A DNA stretch of 64,000 bases from Lysinibacillus fusiformis (GTDB lineage Bacteria; Bacillota; Bacilli; Bacillales_A; Planococcaceae): NCBI GenBank assembly GCA_030027265.1, contig JASENG010000004.1, positions 184,108-248,107 of the forward strand. Direction: 5' to 3'. Position 1 is the first letter of the stretch, and every line of letters starts with the position of its first letter. The notes beneath the pieces were generated by a model, which did no database searches, was not told the DNA's origin, and worked only from the letters and a program-made list of their open reading frames with translations. A program made the position numbers and the translations under genes. Shown piece after piece: positions 35,499 to 44,804 of the stretch.

Positions 35499-36193
35499 CG
35501 AATCGGATAAATAACCGGAAAAATTCCCCTTAATTTGAAAGTAAGCAAGAAAATAGCTGAAATAAAAGGAAAAATTCCGCCTATCGACTCGGAAAAGGTG
35601 GAAAAAGTGGATTTTCATGAGAATAGCCGGAAAATCTTCCCTTATAAAGCCTTGAAGCGAGCTCCATCTGCATATAACGGAAAAATCTCCGCTTAGTAGT
35701 TACTGGATTTCGATACGAAAGGCCAGCTTTTATTAGGGGATGAGTCCGAATCGGATAAATAACCGGAAAAATTCCCCTTAATTTGAAAGTAAGCAAGAAA
35801 GTAGCTGAAATAAAAGGAGAAATTCCGCCTATCGACTCGGAAAAGGTGGAAAAAGTGGATTTTCCTGAGAATAGCCGGAAAATCTTCCCTTATGAAGCCT
35901 TGAAGCGAGCTACATCTGCATATAACGGAAAAATCTCCGCTTAGTAGTTACTGGATTTCGATACGAAAGGCCAGCTTTTATTAGGGGATGAGTCCGAATC
36001 GGATAAATAACCGGAAAAATTCCCCTTAATTTGAAAGTAAGCAAGAAAATAGCTGAAATAAAAGGAGAAATTCCGCCTATCGACTCAGAAAAGGTGGAAA
36101 AAGTGGATTTTCATGAGAATAGCCGGAAAATCTTCCCTTATGAAGCCCTGAAGCGAGCTTCATCTGCATATAACGGAAAAATCTCCGCTTAGA
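35499..36193 (-). repeat. Palindromic-repeat array A: 2.8 tandem copies of a 248-bp unit, upstream of the nuclease gene
   Basis: Copies start at 35,499, 35,747 and 35,995 (CGAATCGGATAAATAACCGG). Each unit contains four imperfect palindromes with GGAA/TTCC cores (in the first unit near 35,511, 35,563, 35,623 and 35,678), linked by conserved spacers. Copies are about 97% alike. Read on the minus strand, order and linkers match arrays C and D, so the family occurs in both orientations. 35,350-35,498 and 36,194-36,476 are AT-rich with no gene. Confidence 0.9.
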
Positions 36194-36476
36194 TAAGAAA
36201 AAAACTGTTGAGATAAAGAATAGGATTGACAAATGTTAGAAATTTATTAAACTATTAATATATTAAATTTTCCAACTTTTCTTTATTGATTATGATATTT
36301 ACTCCCCTTGTTTCTTTCTATAGTCTAGGTATTTGACCGTCTTTCTTCACTCGCATTAACCTCGTTAATTTTAAAAATCCGTTTGAACTTTAAATGAAAA
36401 TAATAGAGTTGATCCATTCCTAATATTTTGATAGTAGAACAAATTAAGGACATAATCCTTGGATAGGAGGAAATCT

Positions 36477-37154
36477 ATGGTATTTGAAGAAGAATATCAG
36501 GTCTTTTTGAATGCTCATTTGCAGGCAAGAGCCGGTGAACGGTTGCGGCGCTTGCAAGAAGGTCATAGTGAGGCCGAAATGTTGTTTTTGAAGCAGGTGT
36601 GGTGGCCACTATTTTCCCACTTCAATCATCTTCATCCAGAATATGAAGTGAATGATTTTAAGGATGGCAAAAGGTATTTGGATTTTGCTTATATTCGTCC
36701 CGGCATGCGGATATGTCTCGAGGTGGACGGGTATGGTCCTCATCTAAAGAACATTAGCAGATGGCAATTTTCCGACAATCTCGAACGTCAAAATCAGTTG
36801 GTGATTGATGGATGGACCGTGATCCGTTTTTCTTATGACCAAGTGAAAGAGACGCCCCGGCGATGCCAACAGATTATTCAGCAAGTAATTGGTCAATGGC
36901 TGGGTGATGAACTGGATCAGACATCTTTGTCAATTGTCGAAAAGGAAGTACTTCGGCTAGCGGTTAGAAAAGCAGAAGCTCTCTCCCCTAAAGAAGTCGA
37001 AAAGTATTTGAAGCTAAGTGACAAGACCGTAAAAAAAATACTTTCCAAACTAGTCGATAAAAAGATGCTCATTCCGGCATCTGGGATCAAGAGGGTTCGG
37101 ACTTATCGGTTGGGAAACCAGGTAAAGCGGTTAAGCACCGAATTTGATAAATAG
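36477..37154 (+). CDS. DUF559/Vsr-like endonuclease with C-terminal winged helix, flanked by palindromic repeats
   Basis: Protein of 225 residues. Residues about 30-140 resemble the PD-(D/E)XK-like DUF559/Vsr fold: SEAEMLFLKQVWW, then KRYLDFAYI, CLEVDGYGPH, NLERQNQLVIDGWTVIRFSYDQV. The Asp in YLDF and the Glu-Val-Asp core are plausible metal ligands. Residues about 155-215 look like a winged helix (LSPKEVEKYLKLSDKTVKKILSKLVDKKML followed by a basic wing). ATG 36,477 follows AGGAGGAAATCT; the frame from TTG 36,459 includes that ribosome site. The stop codon lies inside the first palindrome of array A', so gene and repeat overlap. A mobile or repeat-maintaining role is inference. Confidence 0.85.
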   Translation: MVFEEEYQVFLNAHLQARAGERLRRLQEGHSEAEMLFLKQVWWPLFSHFNHLHPEYEVNDFKDGKRYLDFAYIRPGMRICLEVDGYGPHLKNISRWQFSDNLERQNQLVIDGWTVIRFSYDQVKETPRRCQQIIQQVIGQWLGDELDQTSLSIVEKEVLRLAVRKAEALSPKEVEKYLKLSDKTVKKILSKLVDKKMLIPASGIKRVRTYRLGNQVKRLSTEFDK

Positions 37155-37437
37155 CCGGAAAATCTACGCTTATATTGCTTTCACCAGCTACTAATTACTA
37201 TCATATAGAATGGAGATTCTCTTGTGGGTATCCCTTCCAAAGAATAGCCGGAAAAATTCCCCTTAATTTAAATATAAACTAAAAAATAGCTTGAATAAAC
37301 GGAGAAATTCCGCCTATTGACTTGAAAAAAATGAATGTGGAGGGTTTTTATTAGAATAGCCGGAAAATCTCCCCTTATGTACCCTAAACTAAGCTCTATT
37401 CCGCATTTAACCGGAAACTCTCCGTTTATTTTACTTT
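37149..37437 (-). repeat. Palindromic-repeat array A', downstream of the nuclease gene
   Basis: Five palindromes start at about 37,149 (overlapping the nuclease stop codon), 37,251, 37,297, 37,354 and 37,410. The last four reproduce the order of one array A unit in the same orientation but are more diverged. The BRCT gene ends 15 bases further on. Confidence 0.85.
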
Positions 37438-37451
37438 CTAGGGGATGGGGA

Positions 37452-37778
37452 TTAACCATTTACTATCGATAAAACCCAAATAAAATCATCTTCAAGCAAA
37501 ATTTGTATGTCTTCACCAAGGCGTATTAACTGCTCAGCCTTTAATTGTTTCGAACTTTTTCCACGCCGTTTATCGCCAAGAATCACAAAATCTGTTTCCC
37601 TCGTTACAGCCCCTTGCAATATTCCGCCAAAATACCGTACTTTTCTCAATGCTTCAGAGCGTGTCATAGTGGAAAGAGCGCCTGTGAAGACGATTCGTTT
37701 GTTATAAAAGGGATGGGCGAAGCGATGGGAAGAATTTGAAAACAGGATTACTTCCAGGTTGTCTTTCTCTGGGTTCAT
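37452..37778 (-). CDS. Single BRCT-domain protein
   Basis: Protein of 108 residues, almost entirely one BRCT domain like that at the end of bacterial DNA ligase (NKRIVFTGALSTMTRSEALR, GGILQGAVTRETDFVILGD, KAEQLIRLGEDIQILLEDDF). The glycine pair and the final Trp (FIWVL) are present. Such domains bind DNA ends or phosphopeptides. There is no catalytic domain. ATG 37,778 follows AAGGAGAGTA. It converges on the nuclease gene, with only repeat array A' between them. A shared DNA-processing role is possible but unproven. Confidence 0.85.
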   Translation of the reverse strand: MNPEKDNLEVILFSNSSHRFAHPFYNKRIVFTGALSTMTRSEALRKVRYFGGILQGAVTRETDFVILGDKRRGKSSKQLKAEQLIRLGEDIQILLEDDFIWVLSIVNG

Positions 37779-37992
37779 ATTACTCTCCTTGATTGATTAA
37801 CGAATTGCCACTGAAGCTTTAATCCAGCAAACATAGATTGTACGCCAGAACGAATAAAACCGCAAGAGAGGGTAACCAATGATATGTCCAGCCCGATACT
37901 TAAAGCTCGACCAATAAAATGTTTACTCTATTAATATTTGGGAATTTTATACATAACCTAATTGTGGAGAAAAATGAAAAGGGGGATGCACA

Positions 37993-39426
37993 ATCCGAAA
38001 CGATTTAAGGCATTTTATTGATGGAGAATGGGTCGAATCAACGGGGGCAAAGACAGTTGATGTGATTAACCCGGCCACTGAAGAACTGATCGGTCGAATT
38101 AGTGACGGCACAATGGAAGATCTAAATAAAGCGGTTGCAGCAGCCCGAGCAGCCTTTCCTTCATTTTCGCAAACTTCAAAAGAAGAGCGGATTGAACTGT
38201 TGCTCCGTATTGCTGAGGAATATGAGAAGCGTAAAGACGATATCGTTGAAGTGGTAACACAGGAATTGGGCGCACCTCTGACAATAAGTGAACAAGTCCA
38301 CTATAACATGGGATTGGGGCATTTCCGACAAGCGGCAAAAGAGTTGGAAGGCTTCGAATTTACTGAAAAACGTGGGAATGCATTAGTTCGCAAAGAGCCA
38401 ATTGGTGTAAGCGGACTCATTACACCATGGAACTTTCCAACAAATCAGACATCTATCAAGCTGGCAAGTGCTTTTGCTGCAGGATGTACCGTGGTGTTGA
38501 AACCATCTGAACTCACGCCATTTGCGGCAATTATTCTTGCTGAAGTCTTTGAAGCTGCTGGTTTGCCAAGGGGTGTCTTTAATCTTGTGAATGGAACAGG
38601 TGAAGTTGTCGGAAACGGCATTAGTTCTCATCCAGATATTGATTTTGTATCCTTTACCGGATCTGGAGCAGTCGGGCAAAAGATTAGTGAAAATGCCGCA
38701 AAGACAATTAAGAAAGTAGCGCTCGAACTTGGAGGGAAATCTCCACTTGTAATCCTTGATGACTATGATATGAAAAAAGCAGCACAAATTGCCATTTCGA
38801 ATGTTGTTTTCAATTCGGGTCAAGTGTGTGTTGCCGCTACACGGACACTTGTTCCAAAATCAAAACATGATGAATTTGTTGAGGCTGTTAAGGAAATCTT
38901 GCCAAATATTCCGTATGGGGATCCGCAAGACAAGAAAAATATTTTCGGCCCACTCGTTTCTGAGAAACAATATCATCGCGTTCAAGGATATATCGAGAAA
39001 GGAATAGAAGAAGGGGCGACTCTCGTAAGTGGTGGACCGGGCAAACCAGAGGGGCTTGAAAAAGGATACTTTGTTAGGCCAACCGTGTTTACGAATGTAA
39101 GAAATGATATGGTGATTGCACAGGAGGAAATCTTCGGGCCAGTGATGTCCATCTTGACTTACGAAGACCTTGACGAAGCGATTGAAATTGCAAATGATAC
39201 GGTGTATGGGCTAGCAGGATATGTAGTGGGCAATGACGAAGAAAAAGTTGAGAAAGTGGCAACCTCCATTCGTGCTGGCCATATTACCATTAATAACGCG
39301 CCAATGGAATTTTCTGCACCATTTGGAGGCTATAAGCAATCCGGTGTTGGTCGAGAGTGGGGCAGCTACGGTATTGAGGAATATTTGGAAGTAAAATCAA
39401 TTCTCGGTATGCCGACATATTCATGA
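37993..39426 (+). CDS. Aldehyde dehydrogenase family protein, apparent ATC start
   Basis: NAD(P)-dependent aldehyde dehydrogenase of 477 residues. Cofactor and active-site blocks are [22 protein letters not shown] (catalytic Glu region) and [12 protein letters not shown] with the nucleophile near Cys279. The first standard start, GTG 38,062, would remove the conserved N-terminal strand region ([19 protein letters not shown]). No ATG, GTG or TTG lies between the in-frame stop at 37,975 and 38,062. ATC 37,993 is seven bases after AAAAGGGGG. Alternatively one extra base just after ATG 37,986 marks a frameshift: removing it would give [10 protein letters not shown]. The substrate is unknown; glycolaldehyde from the xylonate genes nearby is a speculation. 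Confidence 0.85.
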   Translation: MRNDLRHFIDGEWVESTGAKTVDVINPATEELIGRISDGTMEDLNKAVAAARAAFPSFSQTSKEERIELLLRIAEEYEKRKDDIVEVVTQELGAPLTISEQVHYNMGLGHFRQAAKELEGFEFTEKRGNALVRKEPIGVSGLITPWNFPTNQTSIKLASAFAAGCTVVLKPSELTPFAAIILAEVFEAAGLPRGVFNLVNGTGEVVGNGISSHPDIDFVSFTGSGAVGQKISENAAKTIKKVALELGGKSPLVILDDYDMKKAAQIAISNVVFNSGQVCVAATRTLVPKSKHDEFVEAVKEILPNIPYGDPQDKKNIFGPLVSEKQYHRVQGYIEKGIEEGATLVSGGPGKPEGLEKGYFVRPTVFTNVRNDMVIAQEEIFGPVMSILTYEDLDEAIEIANDTVYGLAGYVVGNDEEKVEKVATSIRAGHITINNAPMEFSAPFGGYKQSGVGREWGSYGIEEYLEVKSILGMPTYS

Positions 39427-39498
39427 ATCAGAACATTTGGCACCACTCTAGAACATAGTTAATTGAAATTAAGAGTCTTGGAACACTCTTTTTCAGCG

Positions 39499-39537
39499 GA
39501 CGCATTTCTGTTAAAGAAATGTGTCTTTCTTATTTTG
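39499..39537 (+). terminator. Terminator after the aldehyde dehydrogenase gene
   Basis: GACGCATTTCT pairs with AGAAATGTGTC, followed by TTTCTTATTTT. Confidence 0.8.
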
Positions 39538-39633
39538 CCTGGATTATTTATAATAAGGAATTTCCACATAAAGCTTTGGAAATTAAGTGGAATTTATTAA
39601 AATAATACGTATAACGATAAATGGAGGTACTGC

Positions 39634-40158
39634 ATGGAATTATGGGATGTATATGATATTAATCGTAATAAAACAAATCGTACCTGGGTTCGTGGAGAAA
39701 AGCTTCAACCGGGGAATTATCATTTAGTAGTTCATGTATGCATTTTTAATTCAAATGGGGATATGCTCATTCAACAAAGGCAGCCCTTCAAAGAGGGGTG
39801 GCCCAATATGTGGGATCTTACTGTTGGAGGCAGCGCCATTGCTGGGGATTCAAGTCAAATGGCAGCACAAAGGGAAGTGTTTGAAGAAATCGGTTTACAA
39901 TTGGATTTGCAGCAGAAGCGGCCTCATTTAACCATTAACTTTGAGCATGGTTTTGATGATATTTATTTAATTGAAGAAGATGTCCAGCTACATTCGCTTA
40001 CTTTACAGGCTGAAGAAGTACAAAATGTGAAATGGGCAAGCGAGGCAGAAATTTTAACGATGATTAAAAACGGAGAATTTATTCCTTATTTGAAAGCCTT
40101 ATTCAACTACTATTTCATAGCCGACATCAGCGCGGCACGGTTCGGAGGGAATAGCTAA
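39634..40158 (+). CDS. Nudix hydrolase (IDI-like subgroup)
   Basis: Protein of 174 residues with one Nudix domain. The Nudix box reads GSAIAGDSSQMAAQREVFEE followed by IGL. The first box Glu is replaced by Asp, while the R-E-x2-E-E core is intact. The N-terminus MELWDVYDINRNKTNRTWVRG resembles the isopentenyl-diphosphate isomerase-like Nudix group. The substrate cannot be assigned. ATG 39,634 is preceded by ATGGAGG. The gene is followed by array B. Confidence 0.88.
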   Translation: MELWDVYDINRNKTNRTWVRGEKLQPGNYHLVVHVCIFNSNGDMLIQQRQPFKEGWPNMWDLTVGGSAIAGDSSQMAAQREVFEEIGLQLDLQQKRPHLTINFEHGFDDIYLIEEDVQLHSLTLQAEEVQNVKWASEAEILTMIKNGEFIPYLKALFNYYFIADISAARFGGNS

Positions 40159-40185
40159 CAAACTCGAACAATATTTGGATGCCCT

Positions 40186-41000
40186 CACCAATAAATAACC
40201 GGAAAATTTACCTTTAATTAGAAAATAAATTGAAATACAGCTGAAATAACGGGAGAATTTCCGCCTATCTATCCGAAAAAGGTGGGAATGAGGGGTTTTT
40301 CATGGGATATGTGGAAAAATTCCCCTTATTTAGAAAATAAACTGAAATACAGCTGAAATAACGGGAGAATTTCCGCCTATCTATCCGAAAAACATGAAAA
40401 TAAAGGAATCTTCTTCAAATAGCCAGAAAAAATTCCCTTATTTCCTCCGAAACGACCTCTATCCAGCAAATAACCGGAAACCCTCCGCTTATTTGCCACA
40501 ACTTCGCTAATAGAATTTCGATTTTGGATATCCTCATAAATAAATAAATAAATAAATAATAACAGGAAAAATTCCAATTAATTAGAAAATAAACTGAAAT
40601 ACAGCTGAAATAACGGGAGAATTTCCGCCTATCTATCCGAAAAACATGAAAATAAAGGAATTTCCTTCAAATAACCGAAAAAAATTCCCTTATTCTCCCC
40701 GAAACGACCTCTATCCAGCAGATAACCGGAAACTCTCCGCTTATTTGCCCCTTCCCTAATAGAAATTCGAATTTTGGATATCCTCATAAATAAATAATAA
40801 CCGGAATATTTCCACTTAATTGAAAAATAAACTGAAATACAGCTGAAATAACGGGAGAATTTCCGCCTATCTATCCGAAAAACATGATAATAAAAGTATC
40901 TTCTTCAAATAGCCGGAAAAAATCCCCTTATTCTCCCCAAAACGACCTCTATCCAGCAGATAACCGGAAACCATCCACTTATTTGCTACCCCTTCGCAAG
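40186..41000 (-). repeat. Palindromic-repeat array B (about 3.4 units)
   Basis: The element GAAATACAGCTGAAATAACG recurs at 40,232, 40,343, 40,596 and 40,833, each followed by GGGAGAATTTCCGCCTATC. The other palindromes (CCGGAAA-TCCGCTTATTTG and others) alternate with it in the same order as arrays A and A'. The second start is only 111 bp after the first, so one unit is partly deleted. A TAAA tetranucleotide run lies near 40,537-40,558. The array fills the gap before the IclR gene; no gene is seen in it. Confidence 0.85.
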
Positions 41001-41181
41001 TGGACTTCAATAAAAATTCCCATCCCTCAACCCCGCCAAGATGATCTAAGTCCAAGAAATCTCCATCATGTTTTTTTCCCAATTAATTTTCCGCGAGTCT
41101 ATGAATGGTTGAAAGGTAGTTTTATAGATAAATCGCTATTGAGTAAATTTTCCTATAATTCATATTAATTAGAATTTACTG

Positions 41182-41210
41182 TTGATAATTGGTATGTATT
41201 CAATTAAAAT
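41182..41210 (+). promoter_or_regulatory. Promoter of the IclR-family regulator gene
   Basis: TTGATA (41,182-41,187), 17-bp spacer, TAAAAT (41,205-41,210). Confidence 0.55.
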
Positions 41211-41237
41211 GAATTCAAGGTTTAATATAGCGAACTC

Positions 41238-41255
41238 GGTTTAGTATACAAAACC
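41238..41255. promoter_or_regulatory. 18-bp inverted repeat, possible IclR operator
   Basis: GGTTTAGTATACAAAACC is a palindrome with a single mismatch. It lies downstream of the promoter and 23 bases before the IclR start, a typical place for autoregulation. The protein that binds it is inferred. Confidence 0.45.
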
Positions 41256-41278
41256 AAAGTTTGAAAGGTGGATATATT

Positions 41279-42067
41279 TTGTCTGACAAAAAGTATTGGG
41301 TTCCGGCAATTGAGCGAGCAGATATCATTCTTAATCTAATTGCATCAAGACCCGCACATTATCATTTAATCGATATTTCTCGTGAAACAGGAATAAACAA
41401 GAGTTCCATTTACTCTTTGCTCCAGACTTTGGAACAACTTGATTGGGTCGTCAAAGAGGAGGATGACACATATTCGATTGGCCATACTTTAGGAATTTTA
41501 GCCTCTCCCTATTATTCGAATTTGAGTGTCATTAAAGTGTTCCATAAAGAAGCCAAGGTTTCGGTGGAAAGAACAGGGGAGACTTTCCAGCTAGGAAATC
41601 TTGAAGGGATTTATAACGTATATTTGGCCAGAGAAATGAACTCTTCGCTTGTGCAAATGCTTACAGCTCCGGGCAGCAGACTCCCGGCATATGCAACCGC
41701 TTTAGGGAAAGCGCAATTATTGGATCACACCTATGAGGAGTTAACGTTTTTATTGAAGGATACAGAGTTTCAAAAGATCTCCCAAAATACCCTGGATAAC
41801 GTTGAGGATCTTTGGCGTGATATCCAAGATGGGAAGAACCGAGGATTTGTGTTCGATAAAGGAGAGGTAGCTGAAGATATTAACTGTATCGCTGCTCCTA
41901 TTTATGATTTTAACCAGCGTATTATCGCGGCAGTGAGTATTACAATGCTGGCCAATAAATGGGAAGAAAAAAGAGAGCTGGCCCAAATAGAAGTGTTGGA
42001 TCTAGCAAATCGCATCTCCAATCAATTTGGATATCAAAAAGGGAACTTAAATGAAGTTAATGGGTAA
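41279..42067 (+). CDS. IclR-family transcriptional regulator of the aldonate cluster
   Basis: Regulator of 262 residues. The N-terminal winged helix (residues about 8-70, LIDISRETGINKSSIYSLLQ) is followed by a C-terminal IclR effector domain (APGSRLPAYATALGKAQLL; INCIAAPIYDFNQRIIAAVSI). The start is TTG 41,279, seven bases after AAAGGTGG; the frame from 41,261 includes that site. It opens the xylonate gene group. In Escherichia coli, IclR-type regulators (YagI/XynR, YjhI) sit beside the homologous yagEF and yjhFGH genes, which supports local control. Confidence 0.92.
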   Translation: MSDKKYWVPAIERADIILNLIASRPAHYHLIDISRETGINKSSIYSLLQTLEQLDWVVKEEDDTYSIGHTLGILASPYYSNLSVIKVFHKEAKVSVERTGETFQLGNLEGIYNVYLAREMNSSLVQMLTAPGSRLPAYATALGKAQLLDHTYEELTFLLKDTEFQKISQNTLDNVEDLWRDIQDGKNRGFVFDKGEVAEDINCIAAPIYDFNQRIIAAVSITMLANKWEEKRELAQIEVLDLANRISNQFGYQKGNLNEVNG

Positions 42068-42109
42068 AGGCCTATAAAAATGTTCGCCCCATAAACTTAT
42101 AAGCAAATT

Positions 42110-42123
42110 TGTAATCGATTACA
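42110..42123. promoter_or_regulatory. Perfect cre site upstream of the aldonate catabolic genes
   Basis: TGTAATCGATTACA is a perfect palindrome and matches cre TGWAANCGNTNWCA at every position. It lies 100 bases before the FAH-family gene, so carbon catabolite control by CcpA is likely. Confidence 0.65.
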
Positions 42124-42223
42124 CGAACAAAAGTCATCCGAGTCCAGCAAAAATGTTTTAACAATAGTTTAATAGCTTCGGCTTTGAAATAAAAAAATGA
42201 TTGTATAACAGGGGGACTATGAA

Positions 42224-43123
42224 ATGAGAATTATTCGTTATGTAAATGATCAACATCAAAAACAATTGGCAGCCGTTTCAAATGAGCATATAGTTTTTGA
42301 TCTTCCTTTTCCAGACTTTATGTCAGTAGTCAATTATGCTCGGGAGAAGAATCAGTCAGTACTTCAAATTGTAAACGATGTCATTGAAACAGCCAAAAAT
42401 GAAAAGCTATTGGAAAACTTGACGTTGACAACACCGATTGATGCTCCGGAGGTCTGGGCTGCTGGTGTTACTTATGAAAAAAGCAAGGAAGCAAGAAATT
42501 ATGAAGCAACTCAAGGAAAACTGGATAGCGAGACATTTTATGACAAGGTATATGATGCCGAGCGCCCTGAAATTTTCTTCAAATCTACCAGTGCCAGAAC
42601 AGTTGGTCCGAATGATCCTGTTTATTTGCGTTCTGATTCGAATTGGCAGATTCCAGAGCCGGAGCTTGGACTCGTCATTGACGGAGCTGGGGAGGTACTT
42701 GGCTATATTGTAGGAAATGATATGAGCTGCCGCGATATCGAAGGGGAAAACCCGCTTTACCTGCCACAGGCAAAAATTTGGAAAAATTCATGTGCCATTG
42801 GGCCAGCCATTTTGCTGAAAGATGCGGTGGAAGACCCGTATGAATTGAAAATTATTTGCCGCATTTTCAGAAATGATGAAAAAGTATTTGAAGGGGAAGC
42901 CAAAGTAAGACAATTAAAGCGTTCCTTGGATGAATTAGTTCATTACTTGATTCGCGATAATGATATTTTTGATGGAACGGTATTAATGACGGGTACCTGC
43001 ATTGTTCCGCCAAATGAATTTACGCTTAATGATAAAGACCATATCGAAATCGAAATTCCTAGAATCGGCGTTTTAAGTAATCCAGTAAAAAGTCAAAGCT
43101 TGTCCACTACGGGTGTCCATTAA
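42224..43123 (+). CDS. FAH-family 2-keto-3-deoxy-pentonate dehydratase (XylX/KdaD-like)
   Basis: Enzyme of 299 residues of the fumarylacetoacetate hydrolase superfamily. Predicted to dehydrate 2-keto-3-deoxy-xylonate/arabinonate to alpha-ketoglutarate semialdehyde (Weimberg pathway). Metal-binding region IPEPELGLVI supplies the paired Glu residues, and GNDMSCRDIEGENPLYLPQ is typical of the KdaD/XylX group. The start follows AGGGGGAC. The function is inferred from the next genes, a semialdehyde dehydrogenase and a xylonate dehydratase; sequence alone gives only the superfamily. Confidence 0.85.
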   Translation: MRIIRYVNDQHQKQLAAVSNEHIVFDLPFPDFMSVVNYAREKNQSVLQIVNDVIETAKNEKLLENLTLTTPIDAPEVWAAGVTYEKSKEARNYEATQGKLDSETFYDKVYDAERPEIFFKSTSARTVGPNDPVYLRSDSNWQIPEPELGLVIDGAGEVLGYIVGNDMSCRDIEGENPLYLPQAKIWKNSCAIGPAILLKDAVEDPYELKIICRIFRNDEKVFEGEAKVRQLKRSLDELVHYLIRDNDIFDGTVLMTGTCIVPPNEFTLNDKDHIEIEIPRIGVLSNPVKSQSLSTTGVH

Positions 43124-43187
43124 AAATATAAAATAAAAGTTTAGTGATTTCTAAGTACATTTGAATGAGAAAAGGAGAGAATTATCC

Positions 43188-44654
43188 ATGCAAACAGTAA
43201 CGAAAGAAAAAACATACAAAAACTTTATTAATAATGAATGGGTCGAATCTTTATCACAGGAAACAATCAAGAGCATCAGTCCAGCGAATAAAGAAGAAGT
43301 AGTCGGCTATGTTCAAAACTCAACAAAAGCTGATTTGGAGGAGGCTGTCCAAGCAGCAGATCAGGCAAAAAAGGAATGGCGCAAGCTGGGTCAGGCACAA
43401 AGAGGCCAATTGTTATTCAAAACGGCAAATATTATTGAAGAAAACTTGGATGATATTGCGGAAACAATGACAAGAGAAATGGGGAAAACACTTCCGGAAG
43501 CAAAAGGAGAGACTGCGCGTGGTGTGGCAATCCTGCGGTATTATGCTGGCGAGGGAATGAGAACCGATGGAGATGTGATTCCTTCTTCAGATAAGGATGC
43601 TCTTATGTTCACAAGACGAGTACCTTTGGGCGTAGTTGGTGTAATTACGCCATGGAACTTCCCGGTTGCGATTCCTATTTGGAAAATTGCCCCAGCACTT
43701 GTTTATGGAAATACAGTAGTGTTTAAACCAGCAACTGAAAGTGCCGTAACTGCGGCAAAAGTAGTCGCTTGTTTCGCGGAAGCAGGCTTTCCGAAGGGTG
43801 TCTTAAACTTTATTACTGGATCTGGTTCAATCATCGGGCAATCTTTAATAGATCATCCGCTATTAAACGCTATAACGTTTACGGGCTCTGAAGGGGTAGG
43901 GGCTGTAGTTGCCAAATCAGCAGCTGAAAGAGGAATTAAATTCCAGCTTGAAATGGGCGGCAAAAATCCGGTCATCGTGACAAAGGACGCCGATATCGAT
44001 GCAGCAGTAGAGGCTGTAATAAGCGGCGGGCTTCGATCAACTGGTCAAAAGTGTACAGCGTCAAGCCGTGTCATTATCGAAACGGAAGTCTACGATTCTT
44101 TTAAAGAAAAATTGGTGCAAGAAGTGAAGAAGATTACTGTTGGGAATGGCTTGAACGAAGAGACGTGGATGGGCCCATGTGCAAGTGAAAGCCAGTATAA
44201 TACAGTTCTTGAATATATACAAAAAGGTCAAGAAGAGGGGGCATCTCTGATTCTTGGAGGGGAGAAGCTGACAGGCGAGGAGTTCGACAAAGGCTTTTAT
44301 ATTACTCCGGCAATTTTTGATGACGTATCGTCTGATATGGCAATCGCACAGGAAGAGATTTTTGGTCCAGTTATTGCGCTTATTAAAGCAGAAAATCTGG
44401 AAGAAGCCATTCAGATTGCCAATGATACGAAATATGGACTAAGCGCATCCATTTTCACAACAAAAATCGGTTCTTTGCTTGAATTCATTGATGAAATCGA
44501 AGCTGGCCTTGTGCGGGTGAATGCAGAAAGCGCAGGAGTTGAACTGCAGGCACCATTTGGAGGAATGAAAGCATCCAGCACGGGTTCACGTGAACAAGGG
44601 CAAGCAGCGAAGGAATTTTATACAGCGATTAAAACAGTGTTTATTAAAGGATAA
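43188..44654 (+). CDS. Aldehyde dehydrogenase, probable alpha-ketoglutarate semialdehyde dehydrogenase
   Basis: NAD(P)-dependent enzyme of 488 residues. Motifs are [26 protein letters not shown] with the catalytic Glu, and [11 protein letters not shown] with the nucleophile near Cys289. The tail [20 protein letters not shown] resembles GucD/YcbD and KGSADH enzymes. It would oxidise 2,5-dioxopentanoate to 2-oxoglutarate, the last Weimberg step. ATG 43,188 follows AAAAGGAGAG. The longer frame from 43,161 includes that site. Confidence 0.9.
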   Translation: MQTVTKEKTYKNFINNEWVESLSQETIKSISPANKEEVVGYVQNSTKADLEEAVQAADQAKKEWRKLGQAQRGQLLFKTANIIEENLDDIAETMTREMGKTLPEAKGETARGVAILRYYAGEGMRTDGDVIPSSDKDALMFTRRVPLGVVGVITPWNFPVAIPIWKIAPALVYGNTVVFKPATESAVTAAKVVACFAEAGFPKGVLNFITGSGSIIGQSLIDHPLLNAITFTGSEGVGAVVAKSAAERGIKFQLEMGGKNPVIVTKDADIDAAVEAVISGGLRSTGQKCTASSRVIIETEVYDSFKEKLVQEVKKITVGNGLNEETWMGPCASESQYNTVLEYIQKGQEEGASLILGGEKLTGEEFDKGFYITPAIFDDVSSDMAIAQEEIFGPVIALIKAENLEEAIQIANDTKYGLSASIFTTKIGSLLEFIDEIEAGLVRVNAESAGVELQAPFGGMKASSTGSREQGQAAKEFYTAIKTVFIKG

Positions 44655-44804
44655 ATTCGAACGCTCACCATAGAACATTCCTTCAATTCGCATTAGTAAA
44701 GCTGCAGCTCAGGAGGGAATGTTCTAAATCTTCGATAAATGGATTGGCAAGATACATTCTATAGTTATTCATCAGCAAATTTAAATGGGGATGGGGGAAT
44801 AGCA

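Noticed and set aside
40377..41168. Short open frames on both strands inside array B (for example 40,867-41,082 minus, 40,884-41,168 plus)
   Set aside because: They are translations of the palindromic repeat units; similar peptides recur in every unit.
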